Source: Bacteroidota bacterium (GTDB lineage: Bacteria; Bacteroidota; Bacteroidia; Chitinophagales; Saprospiraceae). Taken from it: 64,000 bases of DNA. Numbering within the stretch: position 1 is the stretch's first letter; each line of letters starts with the position of its first letter. A program made the translations under genes and the position numbers. This document shows positions 43,209 through 53,177 of the stretch, in pieces. Under the pieces are notes generated by a model. It had not been told where the DNA came from and made no database searches. It worked only from the letters and a program-made list of their open reading frames with translations. The stretch lies in NCBI GenBank assembly GCA_016124585.1, contig WGNL01000005.1:124001-188000 (forward strand), read 5' to 3'.

Positions 43209-44180
43209 ATGAAAATCAACAAGTTATTGATTGTAGCGGTTGTCACCGCAACCTTTGCGACTAGCTGTGTTTCTACACAAAAATACAAGGATATGCAGAC
43301 GGCTCGTGACCACTACAAGGCCGAATATGAGAACGAGCGTGTGGCCAGCCAAGAAAACGAAGAGTTGAAAAACAAACTTCGCCAATCGGAAAGCCAGTTG
43401 CAGCAGGCCAAGAATGCCTACGAACAACAGAATACTGAACTGAGTATTTTAAAAAGATACAACGAAGAACTGTCAACTCGCTACGAGCAGGCAGCTAAGG
43501 AAAACTCCAAGCTTTTATCGGAATATTCCGCAGATAAGACAGCATACGAGGCACAGGTTGCCCAAAGCTTGGAAGAACTTCGTCGCAAACAATTGCAATT
43601 AGAGGGGCTAGAAGGTGCTATCGGCGATCAAAATGCTAGCCTTGAAAACATGAAGGTGAATTTGATGACCCGCGAGCAACGGGTAGCAGAATTGGAGCGC
43701 CTTGTTGCTGAAAAGCAGGCACAGATGGACGGGCTTCGCAATAGCCTCAATGCAGCATTTCATGGCTTCAATGCCACTGACCTCAGTGTCGAAGAACGAA
43801 ATGGTAAAATATATGTGTCGCTGAGTCAGAACTTGCTTTTTAAATCAGGCAGTGACAAAGTTGACCCCAAAGGAGTAGAAGCACTTGGCCAGTTGGCCAA
43901 AGCCTTAAATGATAATCCCAATATCGAAATCATTGTAGAAGGACATACCGATAATACAGGAGGGGTGGATTACAACTGGAATCTCAGTGTCAGCAGGGCA
44001 ACCAGTGTGGTAAAAATTTTGGCATTGAATGGTGTGCTTCCCAACCGAATGATTGCCTCCGGAAGGGGGATGCATCACCCAATCGTCCCTAACGATACCG
44101 AAGCCAACAAGGCCAAGAACCGTCGCACGGAAATCATCCTCTCACCGAACCTTGATAAAATCCTTGAACTTACGAAATAG
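43209..44180 (+). CDS. OmpA-family peptidoglycan-binding lipoprotein with coiled coil (323 aa)
   Basis: The start at 43209 gives MKINKLLIVAVVTATFATSCVS, a lipoprotein signal (lipobox ATSC). Residues about 28-180 are a continuous coiled coil (EYENERVASQENEELKNKLRQSESQLQQAKNAYEQ, in part). The C-terminal OmpA domain has LLFKSGSDKVDPKGVEALGQLAKAL, IEIIVEGHTDNTGGVDYNWNLSVSRATSVV, and the arginine-rich NKAKNRRTEIILSP. It anchors the outer membrane to peptidoglycan. It is likely an abundant structural protein. Its upstream frame extension lacks a start signal and overlaps the promoter, so it is excluded. Confidence 0.93.
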   Translation: MKINKLLIVAVVTATFATSCVSTQKYKDMQTARDHYKAEYENERVASQENEELKNKLRQSESQLQQAKNAYEQQNTELSILKRYNEELSTRYEQAAKENSKLLSEYSADKTAYEAQVAQSLEELRRKQLQLEGLEGAIGDQNASLENMKVNLMTREQRVAELERLVAEKQAQMDGLRNSLNAAFHGFNATDLSVEERNGKIYVSLSQNLLFKSGSDKVDPKGVEALGQLAKALNDNPNIEIIVEGHTDNTGGVDYNWNLSVSRATSVVKILALNGVLPNRMIASGRGMHHPIVPNDTEANKAKNRRTEIILSPNLDKILELTK

Positions 44181-44260
44181 TGGATTAGTGCTTTTGTGTT
44201 AGGCATTTACATTGCCTCACAAGCCCTCAAAAATACTTGCGTAAACTACATTGAACGAAA

Positions 44261-45187
44261 ATGCTCGCTGCCCACTCCCGCATCCAGCCGTACATCCACC
44301 GGACGCCAGTCCTGACTTGCCAAGCACTTGACCAAATGGCAGGTGCATCCTTGTTTTTCAAATGTGAAAACTTTCAAAAAATGGGCGCCTTCAAAATGCG
44401 TGGTGCTGCGAATGCTATTTTGCAATTGACGGATGAACAAAGGCAACGGGGCGTAGCTACCCATTCCAGCGGGAATTTTGCGCAAGCGATGGCACTTTCA
44501 GCGCAAATGTTAGGCATCCAAGCCTACATCGTCATGCCTTCCAACTCACCAGCGGTAAAAAAGGCAGCAGTGCGTGGTTATGGCGGTGAAATCATCGAGT
44601 GCGAGCCCACTTTAGCAGCACGTGAATCAACGCTGGCAAAAGTAGTGGAACGGACTGGGGCTACTTTCGTGCATCCGTTCAATGATGAGAATGTGATAAC
44701 GGGACAAGGCACAGCGGCGCTCGAATTGTTGCAAGATGTTGACAATCTGGACGTTATCTTGTCACCTGTGGGTGGAGGTGGCTTGCTAGCAGGAACAGCG
44801 CTGGCGACACATCATTTTTCACCCAAAACAAAGGTTTGGGCAGGGGAGCCAACTGGAGCAAATGATGCCTGGCAAAGTAAAAAAGCAGGCCACATCATCC
44901 CTCAAACTAACCCGCAAACCATCGCTGACGGCCTGCGTACCTCACTTGGTGATAAAACCTGGCCTATCATTCGTGACAATGTGGAGCGAATTGTGCTAGT
45001 AGATGAAACTGAAATCGTGGCATCTCTGCGCCTGTTGCTGGAGCGAATGAAAATTGTGGTGGAGCCTAGTGGCGCTGTGGCTTTGGCTGCTGTTCTGAAA
45101 GAAAAAACTTCCATTGCTGGCAAGCGGGTCGGCGTCATCCTCTCCGGTGGTAACGTGGATTTGAAAGCCTTGGCCGCCTATTTGTAA
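44261..45187 (+). CDS. PLP-dependent threonine dehydratase / serine racemase-type enzyme (308 aa)
   Basis: A fold-type II PLP enzyme. The Schiff-base Lys 45 is in AFKMRGAANAI, the phosphate loop is PVGGGGLLAG, and SSGNFAQAMALSAQ is the substrate loop. VILSGGNVDL is near the C-terminus. This matches serine racemase and short threonine dehydratase (no regulatory ACT domain). It may deaminate L-threonine or L-serine, or racemise serine. The N-terminus is a few residues shorter than usual, since a stop lies two codons before the ATG. The stop codon lies inside a palindrome (45184-45210). Confidence 0.9.
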   Translation: MLAAHSRIQPYIHRTPVLTCQALDQMAGASLFFKCENFQKMGAFKMRGAANAILQLTDEQRQRGVATHSSGNFAQAMALSAQMLGIQAYIVMPSNSPAVKKAAVRGYGGEIIECEPTLAARESTLAKVVERTGATFVHPFNDENVITGQGTAALELLQDVDNLDVILSPVGGGGLLAGTALATHHFSPKTKVWAGEPTGANDAWQSKKAGHIIPQTNPQTIADGLRTSLGDKTWPIIRDNVERIVLVDETEIVASLRLLLERMKIVVEPSGAVALAAVLKEKTSIAGKRVGVILSGGNVDLKALAAYL

Positions 45188-45210
45188 CACGGACTGCTAG
45201 TCCGTGTTAC
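45184..45210. repeat. Palindrome overlapping a stop codon
   Basis: GTAACACGGACT (45184-45195) and AGTCCGTGTTAC (45199-45210) form a perfect 12-bp stem with a 3-base loop. The TAA stop of the preceding gene is inside the left arm. No T-run follows, so it may be an insertion-type palindromic element and not a terminator. Confidence 0.7.
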
Positions 45211-45257
45211 GGTTAAGACCAAAATGACGTTTGAGGCGTTTACATTAAAAAACTAAT

Positions 45258-45665
45258 ATGCGTTTATTGCAATTACTCTTGCTGGCAGCCCTTCTCAGTA
45301 TTTTTGCATGCAAAAAAGACGACGCCCTTCCTGCTACTCAAACTGTGATGGTAAAATTTGAGAACAAAACTGGATATGACATTAAGTATCTAAGTGTCAG
45401 CAGAGCTGAAGTCGGTGATTTGAAAAAAGGCAAAACGAGTGAGTACTTCAGCTACGAACAGTTTGGGCAGCAGTTCGGCTTTGCGCTGGTGGAAGCAGTC
45501 GGAACGATTGACGGGAAGAAGTATTTCACGGGATCGGCATGCCAAGGAATCTGTGGAACTTCCTCAGCGCCGCATGGTACTTGGCTGAACCCAGGCTATT
45601 ATAAAATTGGTATTTACATAGCCAAAAATGAACCTAACGCATTGGAGTTCAAACTGTTAGACTAA
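45258..45665 (+). CDS. Small lipoprotein of unknown function (135 aa)
   Basis: MRLLQLLLLAALLSIFACKKDD has a clear lipobox (IFAC, Cys 18). The mature domain is a small beta-sandwich: TVMVKFENKTGYDIKYLSVSRAEVGDLKKGKTSEYFSY, in part, then FALVEAVGTIDGKKYFTGSACQGICGTS and a terminal strand GYYKIGIYIAKNEPNALEFKLL. Two close cysteines (ACQGICG) may form a disulfide. I do not recognise the family. It lies between the PLP enzyme gene and rluF. Confidence 0.75.
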   Translation: MRLLQLLLLAALLSIFACKKDDALPATQTVMVKFENKTGYDIKYLSVSRAEVGDLKKGKTSEYFSYEQFGQQFGFALVEAVGTIDGKKYFTGSACQGICGTSSAPHGTWLNPGYYKIGIYIAKNEPNALEFKLLD

Positions 45666-45745
45666 ATGCTGGGCTGTCCTCATGGAAGTAGAGCCGCCTA
45701 AAATTGAATTGATTTTCCACTTCCACTTTTTCTTTTTTCAATTTT

Positions 45746-46516
45746 ATGTCACAAATCCACACGGACACTACCAGCCTTAACAAATTCATTAGCGATACCG
45801 GATTTTGTTCCCGAAGGGAGGCTGACAAACTCATCAAAGACGGCCGGGTGACCATTAATGGAGTAATTGCCGTTCTCGGCAATCGGGTAGGGGAAAACGA
45901 CACTGTGCTGGTAGACAAAAAGCCATTGAAGACCAAGGAGAAGTCCATCTACATCGCTTTCCACAAGCCCGTCGGCATCACTTGTACTACAGAGACTAGC
46001 GTCAAGGGAAATATCATCAGTTACATCAATTATCCCAAGCGGATTTTCCCGATAGGCCGATTGGACAAACCTTCAGAGGGCTTAATCTTTCTCACCAATG
46101 ACGGCGATATTGTCAACAAAATACTGCGGGCTGGGAACAACCATGAGAAGGAGTATTTTGTGAAAGTAAACAAGCCTGTAACGGATGATTTCATTCGGAA
46201 AATGGGTGCGGGTGTGCCGATTTTGGAGACAATTACAAAGCGCTGTTTTGTTGAAAAGACAGATAAATTTGGATTTAAAATCATCCTCACGCAGGGGCTG
46301 AACCGCCAGATTCGGCGCATGTGCGAGTTTTTCGGCTACGAAGTCACCAAACTGAAGCGCACTCGAATCATGAACATTCGTTTAGACAATATCCCCCTTG
46401 GGAAATGGCGATACCTAACAGAACCTGAAATGGCTACAATCGAGAAAATGGTAGCAGGGTCGAGCAAGACAATGGAGGCGTCCATAGACTTTTCAAATGA
46501 TGGTGATTTTGAATAA
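45746..46516 (+). CDS. rluF: 23S rRNA pseudouridine synthase RluF (256 aa)
   Basis: Makes pseudouridine in 23S rRNA (U2604 for E. coli RluF). The N-terminal S4 domain has [29 protein letters not shown], in part. The catalytic domain has the active Asp in [34 protein letters not shown] and the RNA-binding [29 protein letters not shown] region. This RluB/E/F subfamily wording favours RluF. It converges with the amidohydrolase, with 12 bases between, and no terminator is visible there. Confidence 0.92.
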   Translation: MSQIHTDTTSLNKFISDTGFCSRREADKLIKDGRVTINGVIAVLGNRVGENDTVLVDKKPLKTKEKSIYIAFHKPVGITCTTETSVKGNIISYINYPKRIFPIGRLDKPSEGLIFLTNDGDIVNKILRAGNNHEKEYFVKVNKPVTDDFIRKMGAGVPILETITKRCFVEKTDKFGFKIILTQGLNRQIRRMCEFFGYEVTKLKRTRIMNIRLDNIPLGKWRYLTEPEMATIEKMVAGSSKTMEASIDFSNDGDFE

Positions 46517-46528
46517 TGAAAATTCAAG

Positions 46529-48244
46529 TTAGGGAGCTTTATACATCACCTTTCCCCCGACTATTGTCATCACTAACTTTGTTTTTAAAATTTCCTCGTC
46601 CGAGCATTTGAGCAAATCATTTGACAACACAACAATGTCTGCCACCTTACCATGTGTCAGCGTTCCCTTCCACTCGTCCTCAAAAGCTGCATAGGCATTG
46701 GATATTGTGTAGCTTTTGATAGCCTGTGCCCTTGTCATTTTTTGTTCAGGGAAAAGTTCAAGCCCTGTTTCGGTCGGTTGGTGGCGCTTTCTGGTGACGC
46801 TGGCATAAAAACATTCGATGGGTGAGACATCTTCCACTGGTACATCCGTGCCGTTGCCAACAATGGCACCAGCTTTGAGCAGGCTTTGCCAAGGGTAGGC
46901 TCCTGTTCTTGCACGTTCCTCCCCCAATCGTTTCACCACGAATGGTGCATCGCTGGTGCAGTGTATTCCCTGCATTGCTGCGATGACACCCAATTTTGCG
47001 AAGCGTGGGATATCCGTTGGGTCAATGTGTTGTGCATGTTCGCTGCGCCAGCGAAGGTCTGTCAGCGGCGGACCACCTTCCCTCGTGATTTCCTCCATTA
47101 AGTTCAAAAGCTCCCGATTTGCCCGGTCACCGATGGTGTGTACGCAGAGCTGCATTTTTTTATCAAAAGCCAATTTTGCAATGGCTTTTACTTCTTCAAT
47201 GGGCGTTGTGTTTTGGCCTGTAAAACCTGGTTTGTCGTTGTAGGGAGCCAGTAACCATGCACCATAAGAACCAAGTGCCCCATCAATTTCAGACTTGATA
47301 GCCCGACAGGTGAAGTGGCGGTTTCCGATGTCGATAATAGGGAAGCCGTCGAGATGTCCAGTCAGGTCTTTGGAAGAATGGCGAACCATTGCCCAAAGGC
47401 GTAGTTGCAACTTGCCTTCCTCCGCCATTTTTTTGTAGCGCTCGATTTCATCGAAATGGGAACCTGCGTCCTCGAAAGTAGTGATGCCGTGCTTGAGGCA
47501 CGCTGCCTGTGCCAGTTCGATGCCTTGGTACCATCGCTCCACTTGTTGCTCTTGCGAAAGCGTGGCGAGGTATTCGTCGTGCACCTTGTCTATGGCCTCC
47601 ATCGCCCGCTCCTCAAAAACACCGATGGCTTCGCCAGATGGGTCTCGGACGATGTGGCCTCCTGAAGGGTCAGGCGATTCTTTTGAAATACCTGCTGCGT
47701 CCATGGCGGCCTTGTTGGCCATGAGGGCATGTCCGCTGGCATGGCGCAGCAATACAGGATTGTTTTGGGAAACCTCGCTCAAATGATCATGGTAAGGGTA
47801 ACCCTGCACGTGTTTTTCCAATGCCTCGTTCCATTTTTCTTGGTGCCAACCCCTTCCGATTATCCATTCACCGGGCTTTGCTTTTTTAGCAGCTTCGGCT
47901 ACTTGTGCCACGATTTCATTCCAATTTTTCGATTTCAGGAAATTGAGGTCAATCAAACTGTAACCCATCCCACTGAAATGCCCGTGCCCCTCGATGAAGC
48001 CGGGCATCGTGAATTGGCCTTTTAAGTCAATGACTTCGGTTTTATCACCTTTCAGTTCCCCGATTTCCTCATTGGAGCCGACTTTCAAAATCAGACCATC
48101 CTTGATAGCAATTGCTTGTGCGGAAGGTTGGGTTTCATCAACGGTGTACACATTTCCGTTGAGCAAGATGGTGTCGGCTGCTGCTTGCTTTTTTTGACAA
48201 GAAAACAGAAACAAGACCAGTAGTAGAATCAAAAACTTTTGCAT
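46529..48244 (-). CDS. Amidohydrolase (YtcJ-like) lipoprotein (571 aa)
   Basis: The start at 48244 gives MQKFLILLLVLFLFSCQKK, a lipoprotein signal (Cys 16); the frame opens 35 codons earlier. The amidohydrolase-3 fold shows ILLNGNVYTVDE, the metal-binding MPGFIEGHGHFSGMG, HTIGDRANRELLNLM, SEHAQHIDPTDIPRFAKLGVIAAMQ and GNGTDVPVEDVSPIECFYASVTR. Such enzymes hydrolyse amide-type bonds with one or two metals. The lipoprotein anchor is unusual for the group but common for exported versions in Bacteroidota. The substrate is unknown. Confidence 0.92.
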   Translation of the reverse strand: MQKFLILLLVLFLFSCQKKQAAADTILLNGNVYTVDETQPSAQAIAIKDGLILKVGSNEEIGELKGDKTEVIDLKGQFTMPGFIEGHGHFSGMGYSLIDLNFLKSKNWNEIVAQVAEAAKKAKPGEWIIGRGWHQEKWNEALEKHVQGYPYHDHLSEVSQNNPVLLRHASGHALMANKAAMDAAGISKESPDPSGGHIVRDPSGEAIGVFEERAMEAIDKVHDEYLATLSQEQQVERWYQGIELAQAACLKHGITTFEDAGSHFDEIERYKKMAEEGKLQLRLWAMVRHSSKDLTGHLDGFPIIDIGNRHFTCRAIKSEIDGALGSYGAWLLAPYNDKPGFTGQNTTPIEEVKAIAKLAFDKKMQLCVHTIGDRANRELLNLMEEITREGGPPLTDLRWRSEHAQHIDPTDIPRFAKLGVIAAMQGIHCTSDAPFVVKRLGEERARTGAYPWQSLLKAGAIVGNGTDVPVEDVSPIECFYASVTRKRHQPTETGLELFPEQKMTRAQAIKSYTISNAYAAFEDEWKGTLTHGKVADIVVLSNDLLKCSDEEILKTKLVMTIVGGKVMYKAP

Positions 48245-48279
48245 GACAGATGACGTTTGTTGCGAGCAATTTGAAGGTG

Positions 48280-48287
48280 CAAACCTA
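48280..48287 (-). promoter_or_regulatory. Promoter -7 element of the amidohydrolase gene
   Basis: The minus strand reads TAGGTTTG, a full match to TAnnTTTG, 36 bases before the ATG at 48244. This supports the later start and excludes the upstream codons of the open frame. Confidence 0.6.
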
Positions 48288-48470
48288 ATGCGAACATAGC
48301 TGGCCACCACGACATATTTTAAAATTGTGGGATAGTGTTTTGAAACCAAATCAAGGCAAGCCAGTAAGAGGGATTGGTTTGTGAAAAATTCAAAGTCGGA
48401 GTGACTGGAGTACCCTTGAAACAGCTTTGAACTTTTGACTGGTTTTTAACAAAATTATTTTTGGAAAAAC

Positions 48471-48503
48471 TTGAAAAATAATAGCTAAAAAGCGCTACAT
48501 TTG
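48471..48503 (+). promoter_or_regulatory. Promoter of the str operon (rpsL)
   Basis: The -7 element TACATTTG is at 48496-48503; a TTG at 48471-48473 is 22 bases upstream, slightly wide of the 19-21 norm. The leader to rpsL is about 110 bases and contains a small hairpin CTCCTTTTTGGCGGGAG (48522-48538). Confidence 0.65.
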
Positions 48504-48618
48504 CGCTCGCTTTTCGAGAACCCTCCTTTTTGGCGGGAGTAAATTGGTCAAAATCGCTTGGAATAGTGCGTTTTTTCACCTTTTGAAGCAATGAAAAGCT
48601 GAGTAAATTAAAGCATTT

Positions 48619-49035
48619 ATGCCAACCATTAATCAATTAGTCCGTAAAGGAAGAAAGAAAGTTGTGGTCGCCAGCAAATCTCGTGCTTTGGGTGCATGCC
48701 CTCAGCGTCGTGGCGTTTGCACTAGGGTTTACACGACCACACCAAAGAAGCCGAACTCGGCGCTTCGCAAAGTTGCCAAGGTGCGCTTGACGAACCAAAT
48801 TGAAATCATTGCCTATATCCCAGGTGAAGGACACAACCTACAAGAGCACTCCATTGTTCTAGTGCGTGGCGGTAGGGTAAAGGACCTTCCTGGTGTGCGC
48901 TATACTATCGTTCGTGGCGCATTGGATACTGCTGGTGTGAACAACCGGAAGAAAAGCCGTAGCCAGTACGGTACCAAGCGTCCGAAACCAGGGCAAGCAG
49001 CTGCAGCTCCAGCCAAAGGTGGCAAGAAGAAATAA
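48619..49035 (+). CDS. rpsL: 30S ribosomal protein S12
   Basis: A decoding-centre protein of the small subunit. [13 protein letters not shown] opens it in the family manner. [11 protein letters not shown] and [12 protein letters not shown], the two conserved loops at the A site (sites where streptomycin-resistance changes arise), are wild type in appearance. The C-terminus has an added alanine-lysine tail ([13 protein letters not shown]). It is the first gene of the str operon, followed by rpsG after 134 bases. Confidence 0.98.
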   Translation: MPTINQLVRKGRKKVVVASKSRALGACPQRRGVCTRVYTTTPKKPNSALRKVAKVRLTNQIEIIAYIPGEGHNLQEHSIVLVRGGRVKDLPGVRYTIVRGALDTAGVNNRKKSRSQYGTKRPKPGQAAAAPAKGGKKK

Positions 49036-49169
49036 GGTGGCAGTTCGACAAATGGCAGTTTGCAGTTTAGGAATTGCATAATTTCATTAATGCAGTCAAA
49101 ATTCGCAAGAGGTCTTTGTCGGATGATTGAATCAAAAAGGTTTTTATCAAAATATAAAGTTTACTCAAA

Positions 49170-49637
49170 ATGAGGAAGCATAAACCGAAGCCAAGAATAT
49201 TGTTGCCGGATCCCCGGTACAGCGATACAGTGGTTACTCAGTTCGTGAACAACATGATGTTGTCCGGCAAGAAATCTACAGCCTACTCACTTTTTTACAA
49301 TGCCATGGATTTGGTGGCTGACCGTCTCAAGCAGGACGAGCACCAGATTTTCAAAAAAGCATTGAACAACGCCATGCCACAGGTGGAAGTTAAGGCACGC
49401 CGTGTTGGTGGTGCAACTTTCCAAATTCCTCAGGAAATCCGTGCTAAGCGCAAGGTTTCCATCGGAATGAAGTGGTTGATTCGTTTTGCCCGTGAGCGTA
49501 GCGGCAAGGGTTTCGCTGAAAAACTTGCTGCTGAAATCATTGCAGCAAGCAAGGGTGAAGGTGCTGCTGTTAAGCGTAAGGAAGACATGCACCGCATGGC
49601 AGAGGCCAATCGTGCATTTGCTCACTTCCGCACTTAA
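49170..49637 (+). CDS. rpsG: 30S ribosomal protein S7
   Basis: Nucleates the head of the small subunit by binding 16S rRNA, near the E site. [36 protein letters not shown] (in pieces) and [23 protein letters not shown] are family landmarks. At 155 residues it has the usual bacterial length. It is the second gene of the str operon. The start is preceded by A/T-rich sequence and no Shine-Dalgarno. Confidence 0.98.
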   Translation: MRKHKPKPRILLPDPRYSDTVVTQFVNNMMLSGKKSTAYSLFYNAMDLVADRLKQDEHQIFKKALNNAMPQVEVKARRVGGATFQIPQEIRAKRKVSIGMKWLIRFARERSGKGFAEKLAAEIIAASKGEGAAVKRKEDMHRMAEANRAFAHFRT

Positions 49638-49773
49638 TTTTCAATCCATCGAATTAGTCTGGAAACTATCAATATCCTGTGAAGTCTTGAAACCTGAAGT
49701 TTTCTAATAGATTTTTTTGAGGTTTCACAAATTAGTTAGTATCCAAATTCAATAAACCCGTAAGGGAAAAGCT

Positions 49774-51909
49774 ATGTCAAGAGATCTGAAATTTACCCGG
49801 AACATCGGGATTGCTGCTCACATTGATGCCGGTAAGACCACAACAACTGAGCGTGTTCTTTACTACACCGGCATGACTCACAAAATTGGTGAGGTACACG
49901 ATGGCGCTGCCACCATGGACTGGATGGAGCAAGAACAAGAGCGTGGTATCACTATCACTTCTGCTGCTACCAAGACTGAGTGGAAATGGGCTGGCAACAC
50001 CTACACCATTAATATTATTGACACTCCAGGCCACGTTGACTTTACCGTTGAGGTAGAGCGTTCTTTGCGTGTATTGGATGGTGCAGTTGCACTCTTCTGC
50101 GCAGTATCTGGTGTTGAGCCACAGTCTGAGACTGTTTGGCGTCAAGCTGACCGCTATAAGGTGCCACGCATTGGCTTTGTAAATAAAATGGACCGCTCCG
50201 GTGCCGATTTCTTCAACGTTGTAAATGACGTGAAGACTAAATTAGGTGCTCGTGCTGTTCCACTTCAAGTTCCTATTGGTGCTGAAGAGCGTTTCAAAGG
50301 GGTAGTCGATCTTATTTCCAATGAGGCTCGTATTTGGAACGAAGAAGACCAAGGCATGACATATCAAGTCGTGCCAATTCCAGAAGACTTGGTGGAAATA
50401 GTTGATGAATACCGTGGCAAGATGATTGAGGCTGCTGCTGAATACGATGACAATTTGATGGAGAAGTTCTTCGAAGATCCAGATTCCATCAGCCAAGATG
50501 AAATCCGTGCTGCACTTCGCAAGGCCATCATTGACATGAGCATCACGCCAATTCTTTGCGGCTCAGCTTTCAAGAATAAAGGTGTACAAGCAATGCTTGA
50601 TGCAGTTTGCACTTACCTTCCTTCACCAGCTGACGTTGATGCCATCGTTGGTACCAACCCAGAAACTGAGCAAGAAGAAAGCCGCAAGCCTACTGCGTCT
50701 GAGCCGTTTTCAGCTCTAGCATTCAAAATTGCAACTGACCCATATGTAGGTCGTCTCTGCTTCATCCGTGTTTACTCAGGTGCTTTGAATGCTGGTGATT
50801 CTGTTTTGAACACACGTTCAGACAAGAAAGAGCGTATTTCGAGGTTGTACCAGATGCACGCTAATAAGCAAAACCCAATCGAAAGGGTAGAAGCTGGCGA
50901 CATTGCAGCCGCTGTTGGTTTCAAAGACCTTCGCACTGGTGATACACTTTGTGACGAAAAGCATCCAATTGTATTGGAAAGCATGAAGTTCCCTGATCCA
51001 GTAATTGGTATCGCTGTTGAGCCAAAATCTCAAAAAGATATGGATAAACTTGGTCTTGCTTTGGCAAAACTGGCTGAGGAAGATCCAACTTTCAAAGTAA
51101 GGTTTGACCAAGAAACCAACCAAACCATTATCAGTGGTATGGGTGAACTCCACTTGGAAATCATCGTTGACCGTCTCCGCAGGGAGTTCAAGGTTGAGTG
51201 TAACCAAGGTCAGCCACAGGTTAACTACAAAGAATGTTTGACAAAAACTATTCAGCACCGTGAGCGCTTGAAAAAGCAATCAGGTGGTTCTGGTCTCTTC
51301 GCTGATATGGAATTCACGCTTGGTCCTGCCGATGAAGAATTCTTGGAATCAGAAGATTTCAAGAGTGGCAAAACTCGCCTTCAGTTTGACTGGGCTATCG
51401 TTGGTGGTGCCATCGACAAGAACTACCAAAAGCCAATCAAGGATGGCTTTAATGCCATGATGGACAATGGTGTTTTGGCTGGTTACACTATTGAAAGTAT
51501 GAAGGTTAGGGTACAGGACGGTTCTATGCACGCCGTGGACTCTAAGCCAATCGCTTTTGAACTTTGTGCAAAAGAAGGCTTCCGGGAAGCAGCGCCAAAA
51601 TGCGGACCTGTTATCCAAGAGCCAATCATGAAATTAGAAGTAATCACTCCAGATGAATACACTGGACCTGTGATTGGTGACTTGAACCGTCGTCGTGGTT
51701 TGCCGAAAGGCCAAGAGCCTCGCCCAGGTGGTGCTATCGCAATCCAAGCAGAAGTACCACTTTCAGAGATGTTTGGCTACGTGACTCAACTGCGTACCAT
51801 CACTTCTGGCCGTGCAAGTTCGACCATGGAATTCTCGCATTACCAAGATGCGCCAAAAAATATTGCTCAAGAAGTAATAGAAAAAGCAAAAGGCTTGGTA
51901 AAAGCATAA
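49774..51909 (+). CDS. fusA: Elongation factor G
   Basis: The GTPase that drives translocation. G1 is [20 protein letters not shown]2 has [11 protein letters not shown]3 is DTPGHVDFT, and G4 is [11 protein letters not shown]. Domain IV has the conserved tip region and domain V ends [20 protein letters not shown]. It is 711 residues, normal for the family. It closes the str operon; its 3' end also carries the -33 element of the S10 operon promoter. Its start has a weak purine stretch (AAGGG, 9 bases upstream). Confidence 0.98.
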   Translation: MSRDLKFTRNIGIAAHIDAGKTTTTERVLYYTGMTHKIGEVHDGAATMDWMEQEQERGITITSAATKTEWKWAGNTYTINIIDTPGHVDFTVEVERSLRVLDGAVALFCAVSGVEPQSETVWRQADRYKVPRIGFVNKMDRSGADFFNVVNDVKTKLGARAVPLQVPIGAEERFKGVVDLISNEARIWNEEDQGMTYQVVPIPEDLVEIVDEYRGKMIEAAAEYDDNLMEKFFEDPDSISQDEIRAALRKAIIDMSITPILCGSAFKNKGVQAMLDAVCTYLPSPADVDAIVGTNPETEQEESRKPTASEPFSALAFKIATDPYVGRLCFIRVYSGALNAGDSVLNTRSDKKERISRLYQMHANKQNPIERVEAGDIAAAVGFKDLRTGDTLCDEKHPIVLESMKFPDPVIGIAVEPKSQKDMDKLGLALAKLAEEDPTFKVRFDQETNQTIISGMGELHLEIIVDRLRREFKVECNQGQPQVNYKECLTKTIQHRERLKKQSGGSGLFADMEFTLGPADEEFLESEDFKSGKTRLQFDWAIVGGAIDKNYQKPIKDGFNAMMDNGVLAGYTIESMKVRVQDGSMHAVDSKPIAFELCAKEGFREAAPKCGPVIQEPIMKLEVITPDEYTGPVIGDLNRRRGLPKGQEPRPGGAIAIQAEVPLSEMFGYVTQLRTITSGRASSTMEFSHYQDAPKNIAQEVIEKAKGLVKA

Positions 51910-51924
51910 AAGTTTGTATCTTTG
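51895..51924 (+). promoter_or_regulatory. S10 operon promoter inside the end of fusA
   Basis: TTG at 51895-51897, then exactly 19 bases, then TATCTTTG at 51917-51924: a perfect Bacteroidota promoter. The -33 element lies in the last codons of fusA and the -7 element just after its stop. Transcription is expected to start near 51930, about 65 bases before rpsJ. Confidence 0.8.
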
Positions 51925-51964
51925 CCCGCTCTTAGAAAAAAGCCCTTAGAGCGGGCAAATTTTT
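51921..51964 (+). terminator. Terminator hairpin overlapping the S10 promoter
   Basis: TTTGCCCGCTC (51921-51931) pairs perfectly with GAGCGGGCAAA (51949-51959), followed by a T-run at 51960-51964. The left arm begins in the -7 element, so only transcripts coming from fusA contain the full stem. Confidence 0.85.
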
Positions 51965-51994
51965 CCTAAAGAGATTATCAATTTTTAACAAGGC

Positions 51995-52303
51995 ATGAAT
52001 CAAAAAATTAGAATCAAACTCCGTTCCTACGACCACAATTTGGTGGACAAATCAACGGAGAAGATCGTGAAAACGGTTCGCTCAAGCGGTGCTGTCGTAA
52101 CTGGTCCGATTCCGCTGCCCACAAAGAAGGAGATTTTTACAGTCCTGCGCTCGCCGCACGTCAACAAGAAATCTCGTGAGCAGTTCCAGCTACGCACCCA
52201 CAAGCGACTGATAGAAATTTATACGCCTACCCAGAAGACAGTCGATGCGTTATCCAAACTGGAACTTCCGAGTGGAGTGGATATTCAGGTAAAGTTGACG
52301 TAA
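51995..52303 (+). CDS. rpsJ: 30S ribosomal protein S10
   Basis: Binds 16S rRNA in the head of the small subunit and, in other bacteria, joins NusB in antitermination. [46 protein letters not shown] and [10 protein letters not shown] are the family blocks. At 102 residues it is the normal length. It is the first gene of the S10 operon, and is followed by an unusually long 193-base gap before rplC. Confidence 0.98.
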   Translation: MNQKIRIKLRSYDHNLVDKSTEKIVKTVRSSGAVVTGPIPLPTKKEIFTVLRSPHVNKKSREQFQLRTHKRLIEIYTPTQKTVDALSKLELPSGVDIQVKLT

Positions 52304-52323
52304 TTCCGCCAATTTTTTGTAAG

Positions 52324-52338
52324 GCAACGCTGTGTTGC
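52324..52338. other. Small hairpin in the rpsJ-rplC gap
   Basis: GCAAC-gctgt-GTTGC is a 5-bp hairpin in the 193-base spacer. The rest of the spacer (52304-52496) has no recognised element; it could hold an RNA control site for the operon. Confidence 0.3.
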
Positions 52339-52496
52339 TAAGTTAACACCTTCGACCAATTTTATTCCTCAAGCCATTGGCTGTAGGTTTTTTTGGCGAA
52401 AATATTTGCTAATAACTTGCTTTCTGAGCTTAGTGTGTTGGTTTTCCATGGATTAGCTCATTATGTCAGATAGCAAATCATAAAAACTTCTGCCCG

Positions 52497-53126
52497 ATGA
52501 ATGGCATAATCGGAAAGAAAATAGGCATGACCAGCATTTTTGATGCAGCTGGGAAAAACATTGCCTGTACAGTAATTGAAGCAGGACCTTGTGTGGTTAC
52601 GCAAGTTAAATCTGAAGACAGCGACGGATACACGGCGCTACAGTTAGGTTTTGGCGAAGCCAAGGTCAAAAACACAACAAAGCCAATGATGGGGCACTTC
52701 GATAAAGCGAAGACTGCTCCTAAGCAAAAATTGGTCGAGTTCCGTGACTTTGATGCAGTATCTAAATCACTGGGTGACGTCCTGCGAGTAGAAGAGCTCT
52801 TTGCAGAAGGCGATTCTGTTAATGCATCTGGTGTTACTAAAGGAAAGGGCTTCCAAGGTGTAGTTCGCCGCCACGGCTTCGGTGGGGTTGGTGATAGGAC
52901 TCACGGTCAGCACAATCGTCTCCGTGCTCCAGGTTCTATCGGCGCATCTTCCTTTCCTTCAAGGGTATTTAAAGGTATGCGGATGGCTGGCCATATGGGT
53001 ACTGATAATGTAAAGGTGAAAAACCTTAAAGTTGTAAAAGTATTCGCTGAAAAAAATCTCATTCTTATCAAAGGTGCGATTCCAGGCCATAACGGCTCGT
53101 TCGTAGTCCTTGAAAAGAAGCAGTAG
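52497..53126 (+). CDS. rplC: 50S ribosomal protein L3
   Basis: An early-assembly large-subunit protein near the peptidyl transferase centre. The start at 52497 gives [16 protein letters not shown], the standard N-terminus. The long loop has [19 protein letters not shown], then [16 protein letters not shown] and the [18 protein letters not shown] region. At 209 residues its length is normal. It starts after the 193-base spacer, 51 bases before rplD. Confidence 0.98.
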   Translation: MNGIIGKKIGMTSIFDAAGKNIACTVIEAGPCVVTQVKSEDSDGYTALQLGFGEAKVKNTTKPMMGHFDKAKTAPKQKLVEFRDFDAVSKSLGDVLRVEELFAEGDSVNASGVTKGKGFQGVVRRHGFGGVGDRTHGQHNRLRAPGSIGASSFPSRVFKGMRMAGHMGTDNVKVKNLKVVKVFAEKNLILIKGAIPGHNGSFVVLEKKQ

Positions 53127-53177
53127 TAATCGGCCTGAGAGGGTTATTTTCTTAAAGCAATTAATGACTTCATAGTT

